Source: Nocardioides donggukensis
GTDB taxonomy: Bacteria; Actinomycetota; Actinomycetes; Propionibacteriales; Nocardioidaceae
NCBI RefSeq assembly: GCF_014842875.1
Contig: NZ_JACYXZ010000002.1
Location: 496,001 to 560,000 of the forward strand
Direction of reading: 5' to 3'
Length of the DNA stretch: 64,000 nucleotides
Part shown: one piece after another, positions 49,581-59,261 of the stretch
Position numbering within the stretch: the stretch's first letter is position 1
Layout: each line of letters opens with the position of its first letter
Made by a program: the position numbers and the translations under genes
Notes under the pieces: model-generated
The model's database searches: none
What the model saw: the letters and a program-made list of their open reading frames with translations, nothing else
What the model was told of the DNA's origin: nothing

Positions 49581-50683
49581 GACGCCGCCCCGCTCATCAC
49601 GTCGTACGCCGTCTGCAGGTGCGCCTCGTCCGGCCCGGCCAGCACCCGGGGGGAGGCGAGGGCGTCGAGCACGACGAAGCGCAGCTGGTCACCGCGGGTC
49701 TTCTTGTCCACCCGCATGGCGGCCAGCAGCTCCTCGAAGCGGGCGCCGGCCCAGGTCGTGGGCAGTCCGACGGCCGCGAACGCCGTGCGGTGCCGATCGG
49801 CCACGTCGTCGGCGAGCAGGCCGGCCGCGCGGGCCAGCTCGGCCACGTAGACGCAGCCGATGGCGACCGCCTCGCCGTGCCGCACGTCGTACTCGCTGGC
49901 GCGCTCGATCGCGTGCGCCATCGTGTGCCCGTAGTTCAGCACCTCCCGCCCGGGGTGCCCGCCGGCGCCGCCGGTCTCGCGGAGGTCGCCCACGACCACG
50001 TCGATCTTCACCCGCACCGAGCGCTCGACCAGCTCCCGGAGCACCGGCGACGTCGGGTCGAGCGCCGCCCGGGGGTCGGACTCGACCATGTCCAGGATCG
50101 CCGGGTCGGCGATGAAGCCGCACTTGACCACCTCGCCCAGCCCGGCCCGCAGCTCCGGGGTGGGCAGGCTGGCCAGGGTGGCCAGGTCGCACAGCACGCC
50201 GGCCGGCTCGTGGAAGGAGCCGACCAGGTTCTTGCCGGCACCGGTGTTCACGCCGGTCTTGCCGCCGACCGCGGCGTCGACCATCGCCAGCAGGGTGGTC
50301 GGCACATGCACGACCCGCACCCCCCGCAGCCAGGTCGCGGCCACGAAGCCGCCGAGGTCGGTCGTCGCCCCGCCGCCGAAGGTCACGACCGCGTCAGAGC
50401 GGGTGAACCCGGCCTCGCCGAGCGCCTCCCAGCAGTCGTTGGCGACCGAGGTGCTCTTGGCCTGCTCCCCCGCCGGCAGCCCGAGGGCGAGCACGTCGTA
50501 GTGCGCCACCAGGGTGTCCAGCACCGGCTGCGCCTGCTCGGCCAGGTCGTCGGCGTACAGGAGCGCCACCCGGCGCACGTCCTCGCCGAGGATCCCCGGC
50601 AGCCGGTCGCCGAGGTCGTGCCCGATGACGACGTCGTACGGCGAGGCGCCGGGCACGGGCAGGACGGTCTCGGAGCCGCTCAC
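49577..50683 (-). CDS. aroB: 3-dehydroquinate synthase
   Basis: NAD- and metal-dependent enzyme that makes dehydroquinate from DAHP. The 368-residue protein has the NAD-binding GGGATTDLGGFVAATWLRG, PTTLLAMVDAAVGGKTGVN, NLVGSFHEP and the metal His in NYGHTMAHAIE and RHGEAVAIG. GTG start at 50683 within the end of aroK. Confidence 0.97.
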   Translation of the reverse strand: MSGSETVLPVPGASPYDVVIGHDLGDRLPGILGEDVRRVALLYADDLAEQAQPVLDTLVAHYDVLALGLPAGEQAKSTSVANDCWEALGEAGFTRSDAVVTFGGGATTDLGGFVAATWLRGVRVVHVPTTLLAMVDAAVGGKTGVNTGAGKNLVGSFHEPAGVLCDLATLASLPTPELRAGLGEVVKCGFIADPAILDMVESDPRAALDPTSPVLRELVERSVRVKIDVVVGDLRETGGAGGHPGREVLNYGHTMAHAIERASEYDVRHGEAVAIGCVYVAELARAAGLLADDVADRHRTAFAAVGLPTTWAGARFEELLAAMRVDKKTRGDQLRFVVLDALASPRVLAGPDEAHLQTAYDVMSGAAS

Positions 50684-51189
50684 GTCAGCGCCACCAGCCG
50701 CTCGTCGATCTCGGCGGCCACGTCCTCGGGGGTCCGGCCGTCGGTGTCGACTGTCAGCTCCGCGACCGCGGCGTAGACGGGCGTGCGCTCGTCGAGGAGG
50801 GCCTTGATCCGGCCCCGGACGTTGCCGAGGAGGAGCGGCCGGGCGGTGCCCAGCCCGACCCGCTTCACCGCGTCGGAGAGGCCCACCCGGAGGAACACCA
50901 CCCGGTGCCCGGCCAGGGCGTCACGGGTGCCCTCGTCGAGGACCGCACCGCCGCCCAGGGCGAGGACGCCCTCGTGCTCGCGCAGCGCGACGGCGACCGC
51001 CCTGGCCTCGAGCCGGCGGAAGTGCTCCTCACCGGAGTCGACGAAGATCTCCGCGACGCTGCGACCCTCGGTCGCCTCAACGTCGTGGTCGGTGTCACGC
51101 AGGGGCACTCCCCAGGTGTCGGCGAGCACCGCCCCGACCGTCGACTTGCCGGCGCCCATGGGGCCCACCAGCACGACCCGGGGGCTCAC
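50680..51189 (-). CDS. aroK: Shikimate kinase
   Basis: Phosphorylates shikimate. The 169-residue P-loop kinase has GPMGAGKST (9-17), the Mg/shikimate-binding [20 protein letters not shown] and [15 protein letters not shown], and the LID region GTARPLL. Overlaps aroC upstream and aroB downstream by 4 bp. Confidence 0.97.
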   Translation of the reverse strand: MSPRVVLVGPMGAGKSTVGAVLADTWGVPLRDTDHDVEATEGRSVAEIFVDSGEEHFRRLEARAVAVALREHEGVLALGGGAVLDEGTRDALAGHRVVFLRVGLSDAVKRVGLGTARPLLLGNVRGRIKALLDERTPVYAAVAELTVDTDGRTPEDVAAEIDERLVALT

Positions 51190-52364
51190 CGGAACCGGAT
51201 CGCGTCGAGGTAGGACGCGCAGTTGCGGGCGGTCTCGGCGACGGAGTCACCGCCGAACTTCTCGAGCACCGCGTCGGCGACGACGAGCGCCACCATCGCC
51301 TCGGCGACGATGCCGGCGGCCGGCACCGCGCACACGTCGGAGCGCTGGTGGTGCGCGGTGGTCTGCTCACCGGTCGCGACGTCGACGGTGCGCAGGGCAC
51401 GGGGCACGGTCGCGATGGGCTTCATCGCCGCCCGCACCCGCAGCAGCTCGCCGGTCGTCATGCCGCCCTCGGTGCCGCCGGAGCGGCCGGTGGCGCGGCG
51501 GATGCCGCCGTCGGAGGCGACGATCTCGTCGTGCGCACGGGAGCCCGGGTCCGCGGCCAGGCCGAAGCCGTCGCCGACCTCGACGCCCTTGATGGCCTGG
51601 ATCCCCATCAGCGCGCCGGCCAGCCGCGAGTCGAGCCGGCGGTCCCAGTGCACGTGCGAGCCGAGACCGGGCGGGAGGCCGTGCACGACGACCTCGACCA
51701 CGCCGCCCAGGGTGTCGCCGTCCTGGTGCGCCTGGTCGATGGCGGCGACCATCTGCTTGCTCGCGTCCGGGTCGAGGCACCGGACCGGGTCGTCGTCGAG
51801 CCGGGCCACGTCGTCGGGTCCGGGGACCGAGCCGTAGGGGGCAGGCACCCCGCCGAGCTCGACGACGTGGGAGACCACCCGGGCGCCGACGGCCTGCTCG
51901 AGGAAGTTGCCGGCCACCCGGCCGAGCGCGACCCGGGCCGCGGTCTCGCGGGCCGAGGCCCGCTCCAGGACCGGCCGGGCCTCGTCGAAGTCGTACTTCT
52001 GCATGCCGACCAGGTCGGCGTGGCCGGGTCGGGGCCGGGTGAGGGGCGCGTTGCGGGCGCTGGACTCGAGCTCGGCGGGGTCGACCGGGTCGGCCGACAT
52101 GACCTTCTCCCACTTGGGCCACTCGGTGTTGCCGACCTGGATGGCCACCGGCCCGCCCTGGCTGCGGCCGTGCCGGACCCCGCCGACGAGTGTCACCTCA
52201 TCCTGCTCGAACTTCATCCGGGCCCCACGGCCGTAGCCGAGGCGGCGCCGGGCGAGGGCGTCGGAGATGTCGTCGGTGGTCACCTCGACGTGGGCGGGCA
52301 GGCCCTCGAGGATCGCGACGAGGGACGGTCCGTGGGACTCGCCCGCGGTGAGCCAGCGCAGCAT
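51186..52364 (-). CDS. aroC: Chorismate synthase
   Basis: FMN-dependent final enzyme of the shikimate pathway. The 392-residue protein starts [15 protein letters not shown], contains [18 protein letters not shown], the [15 protein letters not shown] block and [14 protein letters not shown] near 295. ATG 52364 begins aroC-aroK-aroB-aroQ, in which the members overlap by 4 bp. Confidence 0.98.
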   Translation of the reverse strand: MLRWLTAGESHGPSLVAILEGLPAHVEVTTDDISDALARRRLGYGRGARMKFEQDEVTLVGGVRHGRSQGGPVAIQVGNTEWPKWEKVMSADPVDPAELESSARNAPLTRPRPGHADLVGMQKYDFDEARPVLERASARETAARVALGRVAGNFLEQAVGARVVSHVVELGGVPAPYGSVPGPDDVARLDDDPVRCLDPDASKQMVAAIDQAHQDGDTLGGVVEVVVHGLPPGLGSHVHWDRRLDSRLAGALMGIQAIKGVEVGDGFGLAADPGSRAHDEIVASDGGIRRATGRSGGTEGGMTTGELLRVRAAMKPIATVPRALRTVDVATGEQTTAHHQRSDVCAVPAAGIVAEAMVALVVADAVLEKFGGDSVAETARNCASYLDAIRFR

Positions 52365-52398
52365 GCGGCCAGTGTTTCACGCCCGGTACGGCGCGCGG

Positions 52399-53166
52399 TC
52401 AGGCCCGTCTCGCGGCGAGATACTCGCCGATCTCCGGGCCCCACACGATGCCGACGAGGGCACCGATCAGCATGAACGGACCGAACGGGAAGTTCCGGTC
52501 CTTGGTGATCCGCAGCAGGCGCAACGGGATCCAGCCGACGCTCCCGAGCAGGAACCCGGAGTAGAGGCCGACCAGCGCCTCGGACCAGCCGAGGTAGCCC
52601 AGCGCGATCCCGAGGATGCCCGAGAGCCGGACGTCGCCGTAGCCCATGCCGGGGGTGAAGCGCCACAGCAGCCAGAACACCAGTCCGAACACGAGCCACC
52701 CGAGCGCCGCCCGGCCCAGGTCGTCGAGGTCGCCGGTGACGGCGGCGCACAGCAGCACCAGCGCCGCCACCACGCCGTACGTCGGGGCGATGACCTTCGT
52801 CGGCAGCAGCCGGACCCGGCTGTCCACGTAGCCCAGCGCGAGCCCGATCGGCACCAGCACCAGCAGGTAGGTCAGCGGCCAGATCCAGCCGGTCGCGGCG
52901 CCGATCACGCCGCCGACCAGCGCCCCGCCGACCGCCGAGCGCTGCGCCAGTCCCGGCGCCGCGGCCAGCTCGACGTACGACGGCCTCGGCTCCTCCTCGT
53001 GGGCCGCCGGATCCGGACCTGCCGGCCCTGCAGGCCCGGCAGGCACCGCCACCGGCTCCGGGATCCGGGCCACCAGCCGCGGCACGAGCCAGCCACCGAG
53101 AGCGCCGACGACGGCACACACGGCAGCGGTGTCCGCGTGCCATCCTCCACCGAGCAGCCAGTCCAT
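52399..53166 (-). CDS. A24 family prepilin peptidase-like membrane protein
   Basis: A 255-residue membrane protein. Both aspartates of the type IV prepilin peptidase family are present: YVDSRVRLLP and the GMGYGDVRLSG motif (GxGD). It lacks the N-terminal cysteine-bearing methylase region of bifunctional PilD, having instead a Pro/Ala-rich cytosolic loop. It may process pilin-like or competence-type prepilins; none is seen nearby. It lies between aroE and aroC. A TAGGGT -10 lies 7 nt before ATG 53166. Confidence 0.88.
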   Translation of the reverse strand: MDWLLGGGWHADTAAVCAVVGALGGWLVPRLVARIPEPVAVPAGPAGPAGPDPAAHEEEPRPSYVELAAAPGLAQRSAVGGALVGGVIGAATGWIWPLTYLLVLVPIGLALGYVDSRVRLLPTKVIAPTYGVVAALVLLCAAVTGDLDDLGRAALGWLVFGLVFWLLWRFTPGMGYGDVRLSGILGIALGYLGWSEALVGLYSGFLLGSVGWIPLRLLRITKDRNFPFGPFMLIGALVGIVWGPEIGEYLAARRA

Positions 53167-53173
53167 GGCCGGA

Positions 53174-53179
53174 ACCCTA
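53174..53179 (-). promoter_or_regulatory. Leaderless-type -10 (TAGGGT) for the prepilin peptidase gene
   Basis: TAGGGT on the minus strand, 7 nt before ATG 53166, in the 20-bp gap after aroE. It could also drive aroC-aroK-aroB-aroQ. Confidence 0.45.
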
Positions 53180-53186
53180 GTGCGAC

Positions 53187-53990
53187 TCAGCGCTCGCGCA
53201 GGGCGGTTTCGCCGGCCTCGCGCATGGCCGACAGCGGAGCCGACCGTCCGGTGAACGCCTCGAACTGCAGGGCCGCCTGGTGCACGAGCAGGTCCAGGCC
53301 CCCGACGAGGATGCGACCGGGGCCCACGGAGTCGGCCAGCGGCGTGGGCCACGGGTCGTAGAGCGCCTCGAAGACGAGCGGGACCTCCCGGCAGCGGGCC
53401 ACCAGGTCCGGCCCCTGGGCGGCGGCCGGGATCGTGGAGACCACGGCGTCACCGGTCACGGGGCCCGAGGCCAGGTCCGCCACCGAGACCTCCGGGTGGG
53501 CCGGGTGCGACCTCAGCGCGACAAGGGTCGGCTCCGCCCGGTCCGGCGACCGGACCAGGAGCCGCAGTCGCGTCGCGCCGAGCTCGACCAGCGCCAGGCC
53601 GAGGGAGGTCGCCGTGGCGCCGCCGCCCAGCACGGTCGCCGACGTCACCGAGGAGACGCCGCGCTCGCGGACCGCCGCGACGGCGCCGGGGATGTCGGTG
53701 TTGTCGGCCAGCACTCCCCCACCGGCGAGCACCAGCGTGTTGGCCGCCCCGGCCAGGCGGGCCCGGTCGGTCACGGTCGTCGCGATCCCGGCGGCCTCGC
53801 GCTTCAGCGGCATCGTCAGGGACAGCCCCCGCCAGCTGGCGTCCAGGCCGGCGAGGAAGCCGGGCAGTCCGCCGGCGACCACGCGGTGCGCCTCGTAGGT
53901 CCAGTCCAGGCCCTCCTCGGCGTACCCCGCCCGGTGCAGGACCGGCGACAGGGAGTGCCCGATCGGGTCTCCCAGGACCGCGCACCTCAC
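53187..53990 (-). CDS. aroE: Shikimate dehydrogenase
   Basis: Reduces 3-dehydroshikimate. The 267-residue protein has the substrate site GDPIGHSLSPVLH, the catalytic Lys in LTMPLKREA, AGAANTL, NTDIPG and a nucleotide loop LGGGATATSLGLAL, then GLDLLVHQAALQFEAFTG. GTG start at 53990, 10 bp after mltG. Confidence 0.95.
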   Translation of the reverse strand: MRCAVLGDPIGHSLSPVLHRAGYAEEGLDWTYEAHRVVAGGLPGFLAGLDASWRGLSLTMPLKREAAGIATTVTDRARLAGAANTLVLAGGGVLADNTDIPGAVAAVRERGVSSVTSATVLGGGATATSLGLALVELGATRLRLLVRSPDRAEPTLVALRSHPAHPEVSVADLASGPVTGDAVVSTIPAAAQGPDLVARCREVPLVFEALYDPWPTPLADSVGPGRILVGGLDLLVHQAALQFEAFTGRSAPLSAMREAGETALRER

Positions 53991-54000
53991 GCCCGGGGCC

Positions 54001-55203
54001 TCAGCACGCGTCGGAGGTCTGGCAGTACTCCTGGAACTCGGCCTTGTACTCCAGGAACTGGTCGTAGTCCTCGGCGAACTTGGTCTCCCCCGTCTTCAGG
54101 TTGACCGTCACGTAGAAGAACCAGTCCCCCTCGGCCGGGTTGGCCGCCGCCTCGAGCGCGGCCAGGCCCGGGGCCTCGATCGGCCCGGGAGGCAGACCGG
54201 GGTACCTGCGGGTGTTGTACTCCGAGTCGACGTCGAGGTCCTCCTGGCTGATGGCGACGCCGAGGTTGCGACCCAGGGCGTAGTTGACCGTCGCGTCGAT
54301 CTCGAGCTTCCCGTAGGTCGGCTCGCCCTTGGTCTCCAGCCGGTTGTAGATCACCCGGGCGATCTTCGGCATGTCGTCGCCGCGCCCCTCCGCCTCGACC
54401 AGCGAGGCGATCGTCACCAGTTCCTCCGGCTCGTAGCCCAGCTCGTCGGCGGCCTCGACGATCCCGGCCTCGTCGGCCGCCTGCTTCCAGCGATCGACCA
54501 TGGTGCGCAGGATCGAGGTCGGGTCGTCGTTCGGCTTGAACATGTACGTCGCCGGGAACAGGTAGCCCTCGGCCTCGCCGCCGGCGTACTTCGGCAGCCC
54601 GAGCTTGCCGGGCTCGTCGAGCGCCTTCTCGTAGCGGGCCTTGCCGAAGTCGGTGTTCTTGGCCAGCAGCTCGACGATGTCGACCACGCGCAGCCCCTCG
54701 GGGATGGTCACCGCGCTCTGCAGCAGGTTGGCCGGGTCGACCAGCACCGACAGGGCGTCGTTCGCGCGCATCTCCGACTGCACCTCGTAGAAGCCCACCT
54801 GGATCCTGCCGGCCTCGTCGGAGCGGGCGTTGGCGGCGGCGGTGAAGGCGTCGACGGAGGCGACCACACCCTTCTCCTTGAGCATCCGCCCGATGTCGGC
54901 GGCGGTGTCGCCCTGCTCGACCTCGACGGTGACCGAGCCGGAGCCGGGGCCCGGGAAGTCCTCCGGGTCGGCGAACTGGTCCCGCACGTAGTCGACCCCC
55001 TTGGTCAGCGCGATCCAGCTGCCGCCGACCAGCATCGCCACGATCAGCAGCGGGATCAGGCAGCCGGCCACGCCCTTGGCGCGACGGCCGCGCCTGCTGC
55101 GCCGTCCGCCGCGGTGGGAGCGCGACTCGCGCGGCTCGGCGAGGCCGATCTCGGCGAGGTCCGCCGGGGGTTCGGTCCCGCGCTCGTGCTCGTGCTCGCT
55201 CAC
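54001..55203 (-). CDS. mltG: Endolytic murein transglycosylase MltG
   Basis: Cuts nascent glycan strands and is thought to end peptidoglycan chains. The 400-residue protein has a basic cytosolic N-terminus, one membrane helix (about 44-66), a LysM-like segment (VEVEQGDTAADIGRMLKEKGVV) and the YceG catalytic domain with Glu in TIASLVEAEGRG, IYNRLE, and the NTRRYPGLPPGPIEAPG loop. Order alaS-ruvX-mltG-aroE is the usual one. GTG start at 55203. Confidence 0.95.
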   Translation of the reverse strand: MSEHEHERGTEPPADLAEIGLAEPRESRSHRGGRRSRRGRRAKGVAGCLIPLLIVAMLVGGSWIALTKGVDYVRDQFADPEDFPGPGSGSVTVEVEQGDTAADIGRMLKEKGVVASVDAFTAAANARSDEAGRIQVGFYEVQSEMRANDALSVLVDPANLLQSAVTIPEGLRVVDIVELLAKNTDFGKARYEKALDEPGKLGLPKYAGGEAEGYLFPATYMFKPNDDPTSILRTMVDRWKQAADEAGIVEAADELGYEPEELVTIASLVEAEGRGDDMPKIARVIYNRLETKGEPTYGKLEIDATVNYALGRNLGVAISQEDLDVDSEYNTRRYPGLPPGPIEAPGLAALEAAANPAEGDWFFYVTVNLKTGETKFAEDYDQFLEYKAEFQEYCQTSDAC

Positions 55204-55209
55204 TCGTGC

Positions 55210-55683
55210 TCAGCCCCTTGTCGCGTCTGCCGTCGGGTCCACCAGTTCACCGGGTGCGGTCCCCCGGGTCCGCTCCGTGTCCAGGGCGTGCTGCAGGATC
55301 ACCACCGCAGCGGCCTGGTCCACGACCGCGCGCCGACGGGTCCCCTTGCGGCCGCGCTCGCGCAGCTGGGACTCGGCGGTGATCGTGGTCAAGCGTTCAT
55401 CACACAGCCTGACCGGCAGCGGGGCAAGTCCGCGCGCCAGCTCGACGGCGAACTCGCGGGCCAGCGCGGCGGCGGGTCCCTCGCGTCCGGACAGCGACCG
55501 GGGCAGGCCCACGACGACCTCCACCGCGCCCTCCTCCTCCACGATCCGGGCCAGCCGGGCCAGGTCCCCGGCCCCGCGGGCCACGGTCTCCACGGGCGTC
55601 GCGATCAGGCCCGAGGGGTCGCTGCGGGCGACCCCGATCCGCGCCTGTCCGGGGTCGATCCCGAGCCGTACGCCGGGGCGCAC
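55210..55683 (-). CDS. ruvX: RuvX/YqgF family resolvase-like nuclease
   Basis: RNase H-fold protein of 157 residues, linked in the family to 16S rRNA 5' processing and Holliday junction resolution. Acidic residues lie in RLGIDPGQARIGVA, VVVGLPRSLSG and LCDERLTTITAE. GTG 55683 lies 3 bp after the alaS stop. Confidence 0.93.
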   Translation of the reverse strand: MRPGVRLGIDPGQARIGVARSDPSGLIATPVETVARGAGDLARLARIVEEEGAVEVVVGLPRSLSGREGPAAALAREFAVELARGLAPLPVRLCDERLTTITAESQLRERGRKGTRRRAVVDQAAAVVILQHALDTERTRGTAPGELVDPTADATRG

Positions 55684-55686
55684 CGC

Positions 55687-58392
55687 TCAGGCCTGCCCGG
55701 CGGCGCGCGCCACCTCGGTCTCGACGAGCGCCAGCGCCTCGTCGATGCGGGAGCTGTCACTGCCGCCGCCCTGCGCCACGTCGTCCTTGCCGCCGCCCTT
55801 CCCGCCCAGGAGCGGTCCGACCGCCCGGATCAGCGCGTTGGCGCTCACCCCGCGGGCCCGGCCCTCGTCGTTGACGGCGGCGACCGCCGCGACCTTGCCG
55901 GACGCGGCGCCGATGATCACCACGGCGCCGGGCCGGCCGACCGGGAGCCGGCTGCGGACGTCGAGGGCGAGGGTGCGCACGTCGCCGGCCCCGGCGCCGT
56001 CGGCACGGTGGGCCACCAGGCTCACCCCGGCGACGTCCCGGGCGCCCTCGGCGAGCGACGAGCCGGCGGCCAGGAGCTGGCCGACGCGCACCTTCTCGAT
56101 CTCCTTCTCGGCCGCGCGGAGCCGCTCCACGATGTCGTTGACCCGCTCCGGCAGCTGCTCCGGGCGCACCTTGAGCGCCTCGGACAGCTGCGCCACGAGC
56201 ACGTGCTCGCGGGCCAGGAAGCGGTAGGCGTCGCCGCCGACGAGGGCCTCGACCCGGCGCACCCCGGACCCGATGGAGGACTCGCCGAGCAGCTTGATCA
56301 CGCCGAGCTGGCCCGAGCGCCCGGCGTGGGTGCCGCCGCACAGCTCGCGGGCCCAGTCGCCGACGGAGATCACCCGCACCTCGTCGCCGTACTTCTCGCC
56401 GAACAGGGCCATCGCACCCGAGGCCACCGCCTCGGCCTGGGTCATCAGCTCGGCCTCGACCTCCAGGTCGGCCAGGACCAGGTCGTTGACCCGGGCCTCG
56501 ACGTCGGCCATCACCGAGCCGGGCACCGCGCCGGAGGCGGAGAAGTCGAACCGGAACCGGCCCGGGGAGTTCTCCGAGCCGGCCTGGGTCGCGGTGTCGC
56601 CCAGCGCCTCGCGGAAGGCCTTGTGCACCATGTGGGTGGCCGTGTGCGAGCGCGAGATGGAGCGTCGCCGCTCGGTGTCCACGAGCAGCTGCGCCTCGTC
56701 GCCGAGCCCGACCTCGCCGGCCAGGACCCGGGCCCGGTGGACGATGACGCCGGTGATCGGCGACTGGACGTCGGTGACCTCGACCCGGGCACCGTTGGCC
56801 AGCTCGATCACGCCCTGGTCGGCCAGCTGCCCGCCGCCCTCGGCGTAGAACGGGGTGCGGTCCAGGACCAGCTCGACCTCGTCGCCCTCGCGCGCCGACC
56901 CCACGGAGCCGCCCTCCGACACGATCCCGCGGACCCGGCCCTCGGAGACCACCTCCTGGTAGCCGGTGAACTCCACCGGCCGGCCGAGCGCGTCGGCGAC
57001 CTCGCGGTAGGCGCGGGCGTCGACGTGCTGGCCCTTCTTCGCCCTGGCGTCGGCCTTGGCCCGGTCCCGCTGCTCGGTCATCAGCCGGCGGAAGCCGGCC
57101 TCGTCGACGGAGAGCCCCTGCTCGGCGGCCATCTCCAGGGTCAGGTCGATCGGGAAGCCGTAGGTGTCGTGGAGCGCGAAGGCCTTGTCGCCGGAGAGCT
57201 GGCCGCCCCCGCCGCGCTTCACCGCGGTGGTGGCGAGGTCGAAGATCTGGGTGCCGGCCCGCAGCGTGGCGCGGAAGGCCTCCTCCTCGGCGTACGCCAC
57301 GGTGGAGATGCGCTCCCAGTCGCGGTGCAGCTCGGTGTAGGTCTCGGCCATCCGGTCCCGACTGACCGGCAGCAGCTCCGGGAGCGCCGGGTCCTCGTAG
57401 CCGAGCAGGCGCATGGAGCGCACCGCCCGCCGCAGCAGTCGGCGCAGCACGTAGCCGCGCCCGTCGTTGCCCGGGGTGACCCCGTCGCCGATGAGCATCA
57501 TCGAGGAGCGGACGTGGTCGGCGACGACCCGGAGCCGGACGTCGTCCTCGTGCGCCGCGCCGTAGCGGCGGCCGCTGAGCTGCTCGGCACGCTCGATGAC
57601 CGGGTACATCACGTCGATCTCGTACATGTTCTCGACGCCCTGCATGAGGAAGGCGACCCGCTCCAGGCCCATGCCGGTGTCGATGTTCTTCTTCGGCAGG
57701 GGGCCGACGATGTCGAAGTCCTCCTTCGACCGCACCGCGCTGAGCTCCTCCTGCATGAACACCAGGTTCCAGATCTCGAGGTAGCGGTCCTCGATCTCGG
57801 TCGGCATCGAGGTCCGGGTCGTGGTCGCGAAGTCGCCGTCCGGGCCGTACTCCGGGCCGCGGTCATAGAGGATCTCCGAGCACGGGCCGCCGGGACCGGG
57901 CACGCCCATCGACCAGTAGTTCTCCTTGGGCCCGAGCTTGACGATCCGCTCGGCGGGCAGCCCGGTGACCTTCATCCAGAGTCGCAGCGCCTCGTCGTCG
58001 CCCTGCAGGATCGAGGGCCACAGCCGGCTCTCCTCGAGCCCCCAGCCGCCGTCGGCGACCGGCTTGGTGACCAGGTCCCAGGCGAGCTCGATGGCGCCCT
58101 CCTTGAAGTAGTCCCCGAAGGAGAAGTTGCCGCACATCTCGAAGAAGGTGCCGTGCCGCGTGGTCTTGCCGACGTCCTCGATGTCGGGGGTGCGCACGCA
58201 CTTCTGCACGCTGACCGCGCGGGGGTACGGCGGCGCCTCCTGACCGAGGAAGTACGGCTTGAACGGGACCATGCCGGCATTCACGAAGAGCAGGTTGGGG
58301 TCGTCGAGCAGCAGCGACGCCGAGGGCACGGCCCGGTGGCCCTGCCCCTCGAAGTGCGACACGAACCGGCGGCGTATCTCCGCGGTGTCCAT
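55687..58392 (-). CDS. alaS: Alanyl-tRNA synthetase
   Basis: Class II synthetase of 901 residues. N-terminal aminoacylation domain ([27 protein letters not shown], and [20 protein letters not shown]); editing domain with the zinc-binding [11 protein letters not shown] and [11 protein letters not shown]-terminal Gly-rich C-Ala domain ([15 protein letters not shown]). ATG 58392 overlaps the preceding stop by one base. Confidence 0.98.
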   Translation of the reverse strand: MDTAEIRRRFVSHFEGQGHRAVPSASLLLDDPNLLFVNAGMVPFKPYFLGQEAPPYPRAVSVQKCVRTPDIEDVGKTTRHGTFFEMCGNFSFGDYFKEGAIELAWDLVTKPVADGGWGLEESRLWPSILQGDDEALRLWMKVTGLPAERIVKLGPKENYWSMGVPGPGGPCSEILYDRGPEYGPDGDFATTTRTSMPTEIEDRYLEIWNLVFMQEELSAVRSKEDFDIVGPLPKKNIDTGMGLERVAFLMQGVENMYEIDVMYPVIERAEQLSGRRYGAAHEDDVRLRVVADHVRSSMMLIGDGVTPGNDGRGYVLRRLLRRAVRSMRLLGYEDPALPELLPVSRDRMAETYTELHRDWERISTVAYAEEEAFRATLRAGTQIFDLATTAVKRGGGGQLSGDKAFALHDTYGFPIDLTLEMAAEQGLSVDEAGFRRLMTEQRDRAKADARAKKGQHVDARAYREVADALGRPVEFTGYQEVVSEGRVRGIVSEGGSVGSAREGDEVELVLDRTPFYAEGGGQLADQGVIELANGARVEVTDVQSPITGVIVHRARVLAGEVGLGDEAQLLVDTERRRSISRSHTATHMVHKAFREALGDTATQAGSENSPGRFRFDFSASGAVPGSVMADVEARVNDLVLADLEVEAELMTQAEAVASGAMALFGEKYGDEVRVISVGDWARELCGGTHAGRSGQLGVIKLLGESSIGSGVRRVEALVGGDAYRFLAREHVLVAQLSEALKVRPEQLPERVNDIVERLRAAEKEIEKVRVGQLLAAGSSLAEGARDVAGVSLVAHRADGAGAGDVRTLALDVRSRLPVGRPGAVVIIGAASGKVAAVAAVNDEGRARGVSANALIRAVGPLLGGKGGGKDDVAQGGGSDSSRIDEALALVETEVARAAGQA

Positions 58393-58739
58393 CAGCTGGG
58401 GCCTTCCTCGTGCGGGGTCTGCTCGTCAGGGGGCTGCTCGGGTGGGGCGTCCAGGCGCCGGTGCCGGCCGCCCCCTGTGGGGGCCGTGGTCGGGGCCGGG
58501 GTCGGGGTGGTGAGCTCCGGGGGGCCGGTCCGGGCCAGGCCGAGACGTTCCCGGAGCTCGGCCTCCTTCTCGGCACGGCCCCGGCCCACCTCGTCGGCGA
58601 GCAGCCGGGCCCCCAGGGCCAGCCCGCCCGCCCGGTCCCGCAGCCCGTCGGGGGTGAACGTGTCGCGGAGCCGCCGGGCCCGGTTCATGGCGTAGACCGC
58701 CGCGCCGGCACCGGCGGCGAACCAGAAAGTCCGCGGCAT
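58392..58739 (-). CDS. DUF6167-like small membrane-associated protein
   Basis: A 115-residue protein with one N-terminal hydrophobic helix ([20 protein letters not shown]), a central amphipathic region with [17 protein letters not shown], a charged helix, and a Pro/Thr-rich tail ending acidic. It resembles the small protein that stands directly upstream of alaS in Nocardioides and streptomycetes; family name given with moderate certainty. Stop and alaS start share one base (TGATG). Confidence 0.7.
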   Translation of the reverse strand: MPRTFWFAAGAGAAVYAMNRARRLRDTFTPDGLRDRAGGLALGARLLADEVGRGRAEKEAELRERLGLARTGPPELTTPTPAPTTAPTGGGRHRRLDAPPEQPPDEQTPHEEGPS

Positions 58740-59248
58740 CAGGCGACCTCCTCGGCACGCTGGCGCGCCTGCCGCTCGCGACGCAGGCTCCGGAGCTGGT
58801 CGCGCCGGTCGCGGCGGGCCCGCTTGACCTCGCGACGCATCTCGAACCGGATCCGGTTGCGGGTCTCGGGCCGCATCGCGAGGCGTACGCCGTGGGCGAG
58901 GGCGGCGGCCTTCACGACCGACTCCCGCAGCACGATGTCGGCGAAGAGCCGGCCCTCGATCCGCCCGTCACCCGGCGGCAGCGGGTCCGCAGGACCCTGC
59001 TCGCCGACCCGGGTGATGAGGTACTCCGGCTCCGGCCCGGGCCGGTCCCGTGCGGCGACCAGCTCGGCGAGGGCGTCGACCCTGGCCCGCAGGTCGGCGG
59101 ACTCGGCGCGACTGCGATCGGCCTCCGCCCGGACCCGGTCCCGGTCCCGGCGCGACCTCGCCAGCAGCAGGAGAAGGAGTCCGCACAGGGCGGCCAGCGC
59201 GACCGCGAGGGTCAGCGCAGCCGGCACGAAGAGGTCCTGACCCACCAT
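58739..59248 (-). CDS. Membrane-anchored coiled-coil protein of unknown function
   Basis: A 169-residue protein: one membrane helix (about 10-30), a charged, probably coiled-coil segment (RDRDRVRAEADRSRAESADL and on, about 33-63), a short globular part with RLFADIVLRESVVKAAALAHGVRLAM, and a very basic, Arg-rich end. No family identified. ATG 59248 lies 7 nt after TAGGGT; a GTG at 59269 overlapping rarA is the alternative start. Confidence 0.65.
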   Translation of the reverse strand: MVGQDLFVPAALTLAVALAALCGLLLLLLARSRRDRDRVRAEADRSRAESADLRARVDALAELVAARDRPGPEPEYLITRVGEQGPADPLPPGDGRIEGRLFADIVLRESVVKAAALAHGVRLAMRPETRNRIRFEMRREVKRARRDRRDQLRSLRRERQARQRAEEVA

Positions 59249-59255
59249 GGCGGCG

Positions 59256-59261
59256 ACCCTA
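59256..59261 (-). promoter_or_regulatory. Leaderless-type -10 (TAGGGT); overlaps the rarA stop
   Basis: TAGGGT on the minus strand, 7 nt before ATG 59248; its first three bases are the TAG stop codon of rarA. Confidence 0.5.

Noticed and set aside
55114-58695. Plus-strand open frame of 1,193 codons opposite alaS and mltG
   Set aside because: Antisense of alaS, ruvX and mltG, all of which have full catalytic motifs.
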